DNA of 47,194 nt, from assembly GCF_000485595.1 (NCBI RefSeq), contig NW_014578172.1, forward strand, positions 7,036-54,229. The letters run 5' to 3'. A program made the position numbers and the translations under genes. A model generated the notes under the pieces. It did no database searches. It had not been told where the DNA came from and saw nothing but the letters and a program-made list of their open reading frames with translations. The DNA comes from Priapulus caudatus. Taxonomy: Eukaryota; Priapulida; Priapulimorpha; Priapulimorphida; Priapulidae. Each line of letters starts with the position of its first letter. The stretch's first letter is position 1. Below, one piece after another: positions 1 to 9,673 of the stretch.

Positions 1-5
1 CAGAA

Positions 6-365
6 TTAATTCTGCATCTTCAGATCATCGGCCAGCTGCTGGATCTCGCTTGGGGACCTGACAGGTTTCTGTCTTTTTAGATCCGAGATAATTCTCTCGG
101 CTACCAAGTGGGGGTTTCCAAACCGTTCCTTTAGGATCCGCAAGGCTTGGGCGTACCCTTCGTCCCCACCGATCAACAGACAGCCGCGGATAGCGTCCTT
201 GGCAGGGCCTTTGGTGTACTGCACCAGGCGGGTTAATTTTACATTAGCGTCCAGACACACTTGATCAATATTAAGTTCGAAAGACTTTATAAACTGGTGG
301 TAGCGCAAGGTATCCCCATCAAAATACTCTAACTCTACTTTTGGCAGATTTAGAAAAGCGATCAA
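6..365 (-). pseudogene. BEL/Pao-type Gag fragment (DUF1759-like)
   Basis: About 119 codons on the minus strand resemble the DUF1759/Gag region of BEL/Pao retrotransposons. The domain-opening pattern LPKVELEYFDGD is followed by a helical stretch and the ERFGNPHLVAE motif typical of the family. The frame stops at TAA (8-6), shortly after the ADDLKMQN segment, so most of Gag-Pol is missing or lies beyond the window edge. The 5' side has no ATG. It runs into a T-rich, TIR-like sequence near 380-410, which may mark an insertion or breakpoint. I see no LTR nearby. A protein decayed from a related Gag family is the main alternative. Confidence 0.62.
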
Positions 366-377
366 ATCGCTCGGCAG

Positions 378-410
378 TCTCCCGGCCGCGAATTTTTTTT
401 CCCCAAANAT
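378..410 (+). repeat. TIR-like T-rich motif containing an unresolved base
   Basis: The stretch around GCGAATTTTTTTTCCCC resembles the terminal inverted repeat of the foldback element at ~40335-41345 (GCGAAATTTTTTTTCCC). It sits where the BEL/Pao Gag frame loses similarity, so it may be the end of an inserted transposon. Position 408 is an N, so the local assembly is uncertain. Confidence 0.35.
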
Positions 411-430
411 GCTTCCGACTCCATGACAGC

Positions 431-1559
431 GCTTCTTTTACTTTGATGTGGCTGCCCCGCCGAGACGAGGGAATAAGATCGAAGCTCGGGGCTGCGGCGT
501 TCAATACAGACCATTTTATTTTTAACGCAGCTATTCAACGCGTTACATGGCGTAATGATGGTAAAGCTGTAACACATAGAACCACACAACTTTTAAATTT
601 ACACACACAAAACACAATAATGAATCAGTCGCACAATTACATAGGTTTATCAACCGATACCTTGCCCTAACAATTAACAAACTTTGCACCCACGCGATAA
701 GTTTCCATTTCACTCCTAGGTTTCATCCGCATAGAACCTTTGGATATTTCCTGACATATATTATTTGGGTATTCTGCGCCCGACGACAAACATTTTCCGA
801 CACACATGTTACAAGGGGGTATTCTGACACACTTAATTATTCCGACACATTACTAGCGCTTGGGTATGTCTGATACACTAATATTCCGGACACATACTAG
901 CTTGGGGTATTCTTGATATTCACGGCTACAAACACCGTTAGCGCGAACCGTCCAATTTACTTACATGAACGCTGAAACGCCTCCCTCGAATTAGTCCTGG
1001 GGCCCTCAATAAATTTACCGCGACATTATAACCAGTTACCATTGCCGGGCTGCCAACGAATACCGACTCTTACATCAGGACTTATAATTCCAGACTACTT
1101 AAACTCAACGGCCTACCATACGGTGATTAGCAATTCACGTCAACGGAACGTTAATATGGCGTACGCATCTGTATCTTACATATGGACAGAATATAACAAC
1201 AACGCCAATAGCAAGATTAATGAGAAATATCTAACGTCACGGCTGACACAATCATTACCAGTGAAATATCACCGAACATAAATTGTTCCTTAAACCAAAA
1301 TATACAACTATCCGCGTTCATCATAACAGAAAATTAACTCACGTCAGAGCGCGTTTCTTTTTTTTTTCTTTTTTTTAGGACGGGGTTAAGCAGGAGCCAC
1401 CTAAAAAAGGCAACGCCACTCTCCACAGATGTTAGGCAGCCGCCACGAGAAAGAACGCGAATCTGTTGGCCTGAACAAGAGGACGTACCGGTAGTCGGAG
1501 GCTACTTTAGAAATGCGGATCCGCCAAACGCTGGAGCGGACTAGGTAACAGCACAAACA
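431..1559. other. Region with no recognised gene
   Basis: I see no convincing coding sequence in this AT-rich stretch. It has loosely repeated TTCCGACACA/TTCTGACACA phrases at about 790-910 and a T-rich tract at about 1358-1377. Short open frames here lack codon structure or recognisable motifs. Confidence 0.5.
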
Positions 1560-2290
1560 TTTATCGCTGAAGATAAACCTGTTATGGCGTGCGTGCTCAG
1601 GCGGCGTTATATAGGCTATCTGGTATGTGCGTGCTGCGTGCGTTCATCGAGCGGGCGTATAGGTTACCTGTTATGCTGCGTGGCGTGCTCCGCGCCCGTA
1701 TAGGTTACCTGTTATGTGCGTGTGTGCTCCGACCCGTATAGGTACCTGTTAATGTGCGTGCGTCGCTTCGCGGCTAGTATATAGCTCCTGTTATGATGGT
1801 GCTGCTCGTGCGCGTATATAGCTAATCTGTTATGTGCGTGCGTGCGCTTCTCGCGGCGGCGTGATAGGTACCTGTTATGTGGCTGCGTCGTCGCGACCGT
1901 ATACGATACCTGTTATGTTGCGTGCGGGTGCGTCGCGCGCGTATATAGCTCCTGTTATGTGCGTCGTTGCTCGTGCGCGTATACAGCTATCTGTTATGTG
2001 TCGTGCGTGCGTTCTCGCGGACGTATAGCTATCTGTTTATGTGCGTGCTGTGGTGCGTTCTCGCGGGCGTATAGGTACCTGTTATCGTTGCGTGCGTGCT
2101 CAGGCGCCCAGTATAGGGTACCTGTTATGTGCGTCGCGTCTCGCGCGCAGTATATAGCTCCCTGTTATGTGCGGGTCGGCGTGCTCGTGCGCGTATATAG
2201 CTATCGTGTTATGTGGCCGTGCGTTGCGTTCTCGCGGGCCGTATAGGCTATCTGTTATGATGTGCGTTGCGTTGCGTGCTCGCGCGGTGA
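1560..2290. repeat. GC-rich minisatellite, ~17 units of ~38-46 bp
   Basis: Each unit opens with CTGTTATGTGCGTGCGTGC, continues with a GC/CG-alternating block (CTCGCGCGCGTATA) and closes with a variant such as GGTACCT, GCTATCT or AGCTCCT. About 17 units can be counted by eye. Unit length varies mainly by single-base insertions or losses, and closing variants recur along the array, hinting at a higher-order pattern. Long open frames across it are by-products of the repeat. Confidence 0.85.
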
Positions 2291-2489
2291 GTTTTGAACT
2301 GCTGTGTACACGTTCGCGTTACTAAAGGAACGGCCACGTTTGAAAATGCTGTTTTAGAACTCCACGATAAAATGCGTGTTTTTCCATTCGTTTCCAACGC
2401 GTGGTTGATAGGCACGTGGTCGAACTTTGGCCGCTGCGGTATTAACCTGCGCCAGTCTGCAAGATTTTCACGTCTCTATATCTCGGGAA

Positions 2490-2890
2490 GCGAATATTGC
2501 TAATGTTTGTAATTTTTTGGCCGGCCATTTTGAATCGCAAGATGGTGGCGAAAAGACGCCCTTGAATCACATGCATACACGTTGTTGTATGAAGATTAGT
2601 AACCAAATTTACGTTCCTGCCAGGTAAATTTTCAGTCTGTTATGAAGATTAATTAGACGTCGAGATATAGGCTATTTTTAAGAAATGACCGGCGGCACTT
2701 TTGAATTCAAGATGCGTGGCCGAAACGCCCATTGGATCACATGCATCACGTTGTGTTATGAAATTAGTAAACCCAAATTACGTCGCAGTCATCAATTTTC
2801 AAGTCTTGTACGAAAGATTATTAACCGCGATATAGGCTATTTTTTAGAAATGACGGCCGGCCATTTTTAATATCAAGATGGCGAGCCGAA
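2490..2890. repeat. 168-bp tandem satellite, about 2.5 units
   Basis: The landmark CCGGCCATTTTGAA...CAAGATGG recurs at 2521, 2689 and 2857, an exact 168-bp spacing. Between landmarks the units share ATGCAT(A)CACGTTGT, GAAGATTA and GATATAGGCTATTTTT phrases. Units differ by substitutions and small indels. Confidence 0.75.
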
Positions 2891-3029
2891 GTTGTAGTTG
2901 CGATCGCGTGGTGTCGCCTGGTCTTTAAATGGAAAGAGCATACAAAAGTATTGCAAAGTGTTACCAATTTTCATGTTTTTTTTTCACTCAATTTGAATGT
3001 AATTTTTCCTAAGCTACTGTACTAAATAT

Positions 3030-3330
3030 CGAGCAGACCAGACACACACAGCACACACACATCACGCACACGCGACCGCACGACGCACACGCACACCGCA
3101 CACGGCACACGGCACACGGCATACACGCACATTGCGCTGGTCACGACCCGGGACACATCAGTCCGGAGCTGCACAGCACGACGCACAGCACCGACACGTG
3201 GATGGCCACCACACACACATAGACAAAGCCACACTCACACTCAGGGAAACATACAACGGCACCGCACGATACACACACTACAGAAACACACAAACGGTGG
3301 GAAAACAGCATACGTTCCGCTACACTACAT
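3030..3330. repeat. CA-rich simple-sequence region
   Basis: Degenerate CACACA/CGCACACG repeats dominate, grading into ACACACTACAG-like sequence. Apparent open frames on both strands are repeats of Cys/Val/Arg or Thr/His codons and are not genes. Confidence 0.75.
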
Positions 3331-4551
3331 GAGTGGCACGGATATAGACAATTACTGTCGAAGCCGTTTGCCTTACATTGTTTTTCTCAAGAATCACTTA
3401 GTTCAACCCCCGTTAGTAGAAAACTGACGGGCCAAGAAAATTCAATTGTATGTATTAAGCGGGTTCCGTATATTATATTAGCCTTAATTTGAAGAGAAAA
3501 ACAATGGATTAAAAGGTGTGTACAAAGTGTTTTATATAGAAATGAAAATACCGGGACAGAAAATGTTATGTTAGTAACAGGATCCTTGTATTATTGTATT
3601 CGTATCAATTCAATATTTGACTAAAATATTACTATGAATCGGGCCGGGATTTAGAGAAATCATCGTAGTCTCATCAGCGTAACGAGCGAATATGGCCACC
3701 GGAGGCGGCCATTTCGCGAGTAAGTATAACGTACAATATAAGTAGTCGTACATACATAGAATTTGTACATCGTACGACTTTATCCTGAGTAATACCTAAT
3801 CTTTCTTTATTTTTTTATATAGATTAACGATGTCTATAACAATCCTTTGACAGGTCAAGCCGCCGTACATTTTATTGAGTAGTACAATCACTGAGAGTTA
3901 ATTAGGAAGTTCGGAGGTTAAACAACCAAATAGTTACCAGTTATAGTTTTTTTTAAGATCAAATTTCAATATGGTAATATTGAAATCCGTTTAAAAACAA
4001 GTTGCTGGAAAACAATAACCTAAATTGTTTGTGTGGACTATAAACGGGCAATAAATGAAACATATCAAGCGCGTATAAAGAAGGTAATATATAAGAAGAT
4101 AAACTTTTTTATACGCTCTTGAACATATATGATAGTTTTTGACATGTAAGTGTGCAATGCCAACTTTGTAGTTTTTCCGGAAGTAGTGGAAACAAATGTG
4201 TACAAGAAGCGGAAGGGGAGTTAATGGGGAAAGGGAGACTAGTAAGATGTGGCAAGAGAGAGAAAGGGGAGGGAGAGGAAGAGGAAGAGAGGGAGTAATA
4301 GAGAAAGAGGGGGAAGATAGTATAGCATGAAGTGAAAACGTCATGTGAACTTCTGTGAAGCGTCACCAAAAAGGGAATCTACTGAGAGACAAAAGTATAA
4401 GATCCAAAAAAGCAAAAGCAAACCTTAAAGCGCCCATTATTGACCACTAACACCCCCACCTTTTCGTTTATGGCAAGATGCACAGAACAGTGTTCAACTA
4501 ATACTCACACTACCACGCGCGCTGTGCATGGCGATGTTCAGAAACAAAATA
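3331..4551. other. Intergenic AT-rich stretch with a GA-rich tract
   Basis: No supported gene. Positions 4205-4320 are strongly purine-biased (GGGAGAGGAAGAGGAAGAGAG), producing long but meaningless Ser/Pro/Leu-rich frames on the minus strand. The remainder is AT-rich and unremarkable. Confidence 0.5.
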
Positions 4552-5259
4552 TCTATATATATAAAGTTGTTCAGCCGAATTTGTGTGTTTGCGCATAACT
4601 AGAGAACTCCGCAGCCTAAAAGAAAACTAAAGATATTTTCAGAATCAGCACGTCTGGGAGGTGGTTCTGGCTGAATCAAAAATTTGTAAAAGTTAAAAAG
4701 TGAAGCATTCATAACAAATTCTATTGATCAATAGATGGCGGTCACGTACGTACACACAACATCACGTCTGAATCCATGGTGTATAGGTGGCGTACAACAG
4801 TAAGCCTCCGCGATTGTTCACCGTTGCACTATTTCGTCTATAGAAAATGCCTTTTTTGGCATTTTTTCCCGCCGAAATTCAGTCACTGACTTAGTTAGTG
4901 GCACAATTAAGTTTTGCTATTATGCACGCAAGTTTAGATGAGCCGATGCGTCGGGAGCGTCTTGAAGCTTTAGAAGTGAAAAATGGTAGGTGGGTGGTTG
5001 TTGTAGTTTGTGACATTTCCCGTCAAGGTGGCGTAGTTCACAAGCCGACCGGTTTGGTCCATTGACTTGTGTTATGAAATGTATAGTCAGACACACTTTT
5101 GTATGGAATGTTCGCATCATTAGAGCCTGTGCAAAGGAGTTTCGAAGGGCGGAGGACGGATAGAGGCAATTGAGTATCTGTAGTTATTAACATAATAAAG
5201 TGTATGGTGATTGTAAGCGAAGTAACTAAGTGTGAAGGGTACTGTTTTTAATCTAAATA

Positions 5260-5503
5260 TATCTTGCTCGATCTTATTCAGGGCCTCTGCCTAGGAGGCG
5301 ATCTACCCTTGTTGTTCGACGACTCACGGAAATCAACCTATAAACGGGTGTTGCTTAAAGAAACCATTGGTGCGTTCGAATGGAGGGTGCTGTTACGTGG
5401 CAGCACCTATCAGCTATCGTACGTCTTCAAAGTCCAATCTTCACCAAAAAGATTCCACAATCATACTTTTTTGCCGGTGTCTGAAGATCATGCGCCTTAT
5501 TAG
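5260..5503 (+). other. Exon-like open frame inside the Helitron
   Basis: A frame of about 80 codons follows a pyrimidine-rich sequence ending in TTATTCAG at 5280, which could be a 3' splice site. The peptide is non-repetitive (for example GGDLPLLFDDSRKSTYKR), unlike its surroundings, but I do not recognise it. Helitrons often capture host exons, so a captured gene fragment is possible. Chance remains likely for a frame this short. Confidence 0.2.
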
Positions 5504-5839
5504 TCACCGTACCCGCCACCCCCTAAACGGCCTATACCCTAATCCTAACCCTGAATTCCTTAACACAAGTGGCAGCCACATCACGTGACCGCTGATCCCT
5601 TCGACGGCGGACCCGTCGGCGCCCCGTTTGTTAATAGCTAAGATCCGCTGTATTAAACGTTGATGGTGCAGTGTGTTTAAGTCAGTACATACATCGGCGG
5701 TCTGTGGCTACAGTCCCTTTGAATGTCCTGTGTTGTCGAGAACCGGCCGAGCTTGGGAACCATATTTTACCAACCCACACCTCTGTTTTTTTCCTTTAGC
5801 CAGTAACACGGTTCTTTATTGATGTACTTATTTGTTCAA

Positions 5840-6600
5840 TTTTTTATAATTAATATTTTTTATATATAATTTTTTAAATTTTACCTATTTTTCTTAGTTT
5901 ATATTCATCTATTTTTATTTTTAAAAATGCTCTTTTATCTTTTGATTTCTTTATTATTATTTTTTTACTGTTTTGGGATAAGGATGGGGATCAAGAATGG
6001 GGAGATGGCATGGGCCACTGGGATGAGCCAAGTTAATTATAGAATGTGCACTAAATGTCGATTGAGGTATGTGTGGGGTGTGGATAATGGGAATGGGATA
6101 GGATGAGGACTGGCACGGCAAGGATGAAAGTGCATGGATGCATGGATAGATAGATAGTTAGATTTCCTTTTTTCCTTTTTTCCCTTTACCTACCTCGTTA
6201 GTATGCATTATTTTTATTTTATTTTTAATTTACTAATTTGTTTAATTTATTATTTTTTTTAGTTTATAAATTAAAAAAAGAGTCTTTTATCTTTTGATTT
6301 ATTTTTATTTTTTACTGTTTGGGATGTGATGGGATGTGATGGGATGGGATGGCATGGCATGGCATGCAATGGCATGCGATGGCATGGGATGGCATGGCAT
6401 GGGATGGCATGGGATGGCATGGGATGGCATGGAATGGCATGGGATGGGATAGGATGGGATAGGATATGGGATGGGATGCGGTGCGATGGGATGGGATGGG
6501 ATGGGATGGGATGGGATGGCATGGCATGGCATGGGATGGATGGATGGATGGATGGATGCATGCATGGATGAATGCATGGATAGATAGATAGTTAGATGTT
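5840..6600. repeat. Two AT-block plus GGATGG minisatellite units
   Basis: A block ending TCTTTTATCTTTTGATTT, then a T-rich run and ACTGTTTGGGATG, occurs twice (about 5925-5990 and 6278-6330). Each is followed by GGATG-type repeats and closes with GGATAGATAGATAGTTAGAT (about 6145 and 6576). The second unit carries a long GGGATGGCAT/GGGATGGGAT array at 6320-6540. The minus-strand His/Pro/Ser frames are repeat artefacts. Confidence 0.75.
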
Positions 6601-6683
6601 TTGGGGTATTTTCCTTTCAACCAAGCGGTCACCAGCTGAGTAACGCCACTGATTTCCCCGGGCAACGCCGGGTATCCCGCTAG

Positions 6684-6950
6684 TATATATATAGAGAGTT
6701 CCGCGAATTTTCAAATTACCCACAATGCAACGCCACCGACTATGTTGGTGACAGAAGCAGTTCAGGCACTGTACAAGTACATTGAGCAACGCACCTCTGT
6801 TCATTTTATACGCCTATTAAGCAAATACATCAAACGCCGCTCTCCTGCTGTGTTGTCAACTGCAGCAATCGGTATCAGAGAGAGCCACACAGCTTTTTTA
6901 GGCTGCCTAGCGTGATCACAACACAAGGTAAAGTGACGAGAGACCAGGCG
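6684..6950. other. Spacer without a recognised gene
   Basis: Short sequence between the Helitron end and the duplicated SWIM-gene tails. I see no coding potential or repeats beyond a TA run next to the Helitron terminus. Confidence 0.4.
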
Positions 6951-6959
6951 GTCCACAGA

Positions 6960-7095
6960 CGCTTGGAGCATTTTCAATAAAAAAACAATGCTGAATAGAC
7001 ACGAAATGTATTTACTACCAATGTTTCTCTACTCCCTTTCGCCTAGTATTGCCGATAATTACCTGTAAATGCCGGTTAAATGCTCCTCTGCAACA
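6960..7095 (-). repeat. SWIM-gene tail, copy i
   Basis: Read on the minus strand, this stretch holds the last codons of the SWIM-like frame (VIIGNTRRKGVEKH) and about 90 bases beyond, including GGTAGTAAATACATTTCGTG. The same sequence recurs as a direct repeat at about 7885-8045 and, split by element 1, on the plus strand around 23227-23315. All three are slightly diverged. Confidence 0.7.
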
Positions 7096-7714
7096 TACCG
7101 GTACACGGCACGCCGCTACACATTTACACTTATATACATATATCGCCGGCATCCTGTAGGCAGCTGTTTGAGTGGGGATGGTGATTTCTCTTGCACGTGC
7201 AGCATACTCTACATAAAATAGCGCCGAGGTAACATGTGAACAAAATTCACCAAGCCCGGCTTTACAATTACAGTGTGCTGACATGATGCCTGTCCCATAT
7301 TCTCTCATCGTGACCCATATACGGATAGAGAGATGGTATAATCAGAGACTGGGAGTGCATAACACGTGCTCGGATAACGTAGATGGGACTCTCACTGTTT
7401 ACATGATAGATGTAGACTGATACACCACTAACCCAACCGCAGTACAGTCGATCGTAGGCATCCAGGCTTTTGTGGTTCTGAAAGTCCTTGAGAGTATAAA
7501 ATGGTATCGGCTAGAATGTTAGGTAGGCAATTCACGACATCCAAATAAGTACGTGATCGGAACAAGTTGTGGTCCTCGCTCCATTCTCGTACGGGTGTCG
7601 ATTCCCAATGCACGCAATTTTCTCGAGATAGCATGCTTTGGCTACGTTGTCTAGTGAATCAAAGTACTTATCCATACTACGTACACTACAGAAAGTCGAG
7701 AAACATGCATACAC
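7015..7714 (-). pseudogene. SWIM zinc-finger protein (YqaJ-associated type), decayed
   Basis: The minus-strand frame at 7308-7015 contains CNCKAGLGEFCSH, matching the SWIM zinc-finger pattern CxCxnCxH. It sits in the context seen in invertebrate proteins that pair a SWIM finger with a YqaJ-type exonuclease domain. Upstream, other frames carry MDKYFDSLDNVAKACYLEK and TYLDVVNCLP (7714-7428). A stretch resembling RVMHSQSLIIPSLYP lies just before the SWIM motif in a different frame. These pieces are collinear with such a protein but need at least two frame changes. The exonuclease domain is absent; the frame ends at 7015. Whether the family is host-encoded or transposon-associated is unsettled. 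I consider this copy a pseudogene. Confidence 0.55.
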
Positions 7715-7884
7715 CAGCTATTATAAAAAGCTGGGTTTGATAGCTATAGAGTAGATGCAGTAAAATCGGTAAAATTTCTGAACTCTCACGATGTAAACAA
7801 ACTCAAGTCTATGAACATATGTGTTACGTGCAATTTTCCGATCTGCTTAATCTACTGTGTGGCAGCCTCATTGAGCTCTACCAC
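7715..7884. other. Spacer, nothing recognised
   Basis: No gene, repeat or motif could be supported here. Confidence 0.4.
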
Positions 7885-8045
7885 CTAAGACCACAGGCAC
7901 TTAAAACGTCTCAATAAAAAATAAAACAAGGTAAATAAACACGAAATGTATTTACTACCAAAGTCTTAATGTTTCTCTACTCTATGTCGCCTATTATTGC
8001 CGATAATTACCCGGAAATACCGGTCAAATGCTCATCTGCAACACA
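7885..8045 (-). repeat. SWIM-gene tail, copy ii (uninterrupted insertion site)
   Basis: On the minus strand this segment reads through GGCGACATAGAGTAGAG and then AAGACTTTGGTAGTAAATAC without interruption. It matches the two flanks of element 1 when these are placed side by side around ATAG. It is therefore a paralogous empty copy of the element's insertion site, in opposite orientation. Confidence 0.75.
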
Positions 8046-8148
8046 CAAGTACACCGCACGCCCTCCCTGTGCACAAACAACATGAATAAAAGAATAACTC
8101 TCTTATTCATGTCGTTTGTGCACAGGGTGGGCGTGCGGTGTACTTGTG
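8044..8148. repeat. Large inverted repeat (hairpin), ~45-bp arms
   Basis: The arm starting CACAAGTACACCGCACGCC and ending near ACATGAATAA is mirrored by TTATTCATG...GGCGTGCGGTGTACTTGTG, with only a few mismatches and about a 14-base loop (8090-8103). It is the centre of a larger inverted duplication whose arms are SWIM-tail copy ii (left) and the element 1 target site (right). Confidence 0.85.
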
Positions 8149-8152
8149 CGAC

Positions 8153-8156
8153 ATAG
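8153..8156. repeat. Target-site duplication ATAG (left)
   Basis: ATAG directly precedes the TG of the 5' LTR fragment and recurs directly after the CA end of the 3' LTR (23223-23226). The paralogous empty site at 7885-8045 has a single ATAG here, supporting a genuine 4-bp duplication, a size usual for Ty3/gypsy integrases. Confidence 0.8.
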
Positions 8157-8268
8157 TGTAAGCGGGCAAAGGCCACACGCCGGGGAAGGTGATGGCGGAT
8201 ATGCGAGAATGGTGTCGGGGCGATGCATGACACGGGAGCGGCGGGTCAGCGGTCAGCACGAAGATCAA
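8157..8268 (+). mobile_element. 5' LTR fragment of element 1 (first 112 bp only)
   Basis: Matches the first 112 bases of the 3' LTR (22537-22648) with one substitution seen (GGTCAGCACG versus GGTCGGCACG). It then switches to integrase sequence at a shared CAA. The part of the LTR with the TATA box is therefore missing on this side. Near-identity here contrasts with the dense indels immediately downstream. Confidence 0.85.
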
Positions 8269-9660
8269 TTAAATTAATAGAGGATAATTATATGGAGGAG
8301 GAGGATTTTGTGTCACTTAAAATACGACAAACACTACTGCTCCCCCCCTTTCACAAGTCGTGATTCCGCGGTCATTAGTAGGAGCCTGTGATGTATGCAT
8401 GTCAGCTCATCACCGCAATGTGGCACACCTGGCCTATCGATAAAACGTAAATGCTAAGATCGGGATAAATATTTTGGCCCGTATGTTACCAGGAAATTCA
8501 CAATATGTAAAAGAATGTATACCGTGTCGATGCGAGCGAAATTACGGAAATCAATGCCCCTCTGCACGAAGCCCTATGCGACAGCGGTCAATGAACAGTC
8601 AGTCATTGATATAGGGGCCTCTTTACCAATGACGCAAGACTGGATGTAAAATTATAGCTTACGTTTGATCGACGGTATACCGGCGTCGGCCGGAAATGCT
8701 ATTGCACGACTAATAAGCTCATCGGCAACAGTCGCTGACTTGATTTAAATCATATATCCCGACGCACGGTTGCCGATGCGTTTCCTTACAGACCGAGGGT
8801 TAGAATTTCTGTAATTCATTTGAATCAGGCGCATTCACAAGTCTTCCGGATTACACACGTAACAACGGCTGCATTCCATCCGCGTCAAATGCGGTATGTG
8901 AAAAGGTTTCATCGGAACGATGCGGAATATGTTAGCCTTGCTTGTAAGTTTCTCGACAGACTGAGTGGAAACAGATCTTAGGACAATTCTTTTTGCGTAT
9001 AGCGGAAGAGACATTAGTACAGCGTTATTCCCCTTCCGACTCATGTATGCGTTAGATCTCCCCGGTACTCCCATTAGACAACACTCTTGCTACTCGTGAC
9101 GACTGTACGGCAAGCGTCCAGTTCAGTCGCGCTAGATTAACATGGCATTCAAGGCATGACGCTCATGCACCAACGCACGCGCGAGTGGGAAGAACGCCAA
9201 ATAAGAGGTTATATGACAGAAGGGCGAGAAATCAGCAATTTTGAGGTAGGTGACGAGGTTTATTGGATAATCCTACGTTATACCAGGAGCGGGTAGGAAG
9301 TCTTAGCTCGTCATTGGAGAAGTTATTATGTCATTACCATGAAAATGTCTTGCTGTGCAGTTTCCCGCATCAGGGCAGGCGCGTAAGGGTAATATGCGGG
9401 ATGTAACACGTCGATAGTCTTTAGTTTGGTACCCCAGCGGAATATGGCTGTGAACGTTTACAACTGAATACTTTACCTCGAGAGGGGGCAGCAGTGTATC
9501 AGCAGCGACAAGGAAGACGGGACGACGCCACGCGAATAGGCCGTGCATGCGTACGATTGTTGAGGATGATACATGAGGAGCGCATTTTTCACATGCTGGA
9601 GGAGAGGACGAAATCCCACTAGCCACACTCCGGGAACGCAGCAAGTAGCACTGCGTTCCC
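8269..9660 (+). pseudogene. Indel-riddled integrase copy (element 1, copy A)
   Basis: Corresponds base by base to 16970-18340, which encodes the integrase, but with frequent single-base insertions and losses. In about 160 bases compared by eye (near 8510-8670) there is roughly one difference per 12 bases, most of them indels. No integrase frame survives beyond short pieces. Zinc-finger and catalytic-core sequences can still be followed in shifting frames. Uniform indels with few clear substitutions suggest raw long-read error rather than ageing; a real decayed duplicate is the alternative. Confidence 0.75.
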
Positions 9661-9673
9661 AGGGGGATGAAAA

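Larger units (their letters stand above)
4552..6683 (+). mobile_element. Non-autonomous Helitron
   Basis: The left end is TC-starting (TCTATATATATAAAGTTG) and preceded by A. The right end is CTAG (6680-6683), followed by T. Seven bases upstream of CTAG is a short GC hairpin, CCCGG (6657-6661), loop GCAACG, CCGGG (6668-6672). This combination (5' TC, hairpin plus CTRR 3' end, insertion between A and T, no target duplication) is diagnostic of Helitrons. No Rep/helicase frame is present, so it would need a partner element. The interior carries GGGATGGCAT minisatellites and AT-rich blocks. The boundary pairing is by eye; two nested elements are possible. Confidence 0.72.

Noticed and set aside
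1-14. 14-bp perfect palindrome CAGAATTAATTCTG at the window edge
   Set aside because: Short, AT-rich and at an arbitrary boundary; no supporting context.
5539-5560. Telomere-like ACCCTAATCCTAACCCTGAA
   Set aside because: Only two or three imperfect units in the middle of a Helitron; no array.
6271-6665. Long His/Pro/Ser-rich frames on the minus strand and a Gly/Met/Trp frame on the plus strand
   Set aside because: Direct products of the GGGATGGCAT minisatellite in all frames.
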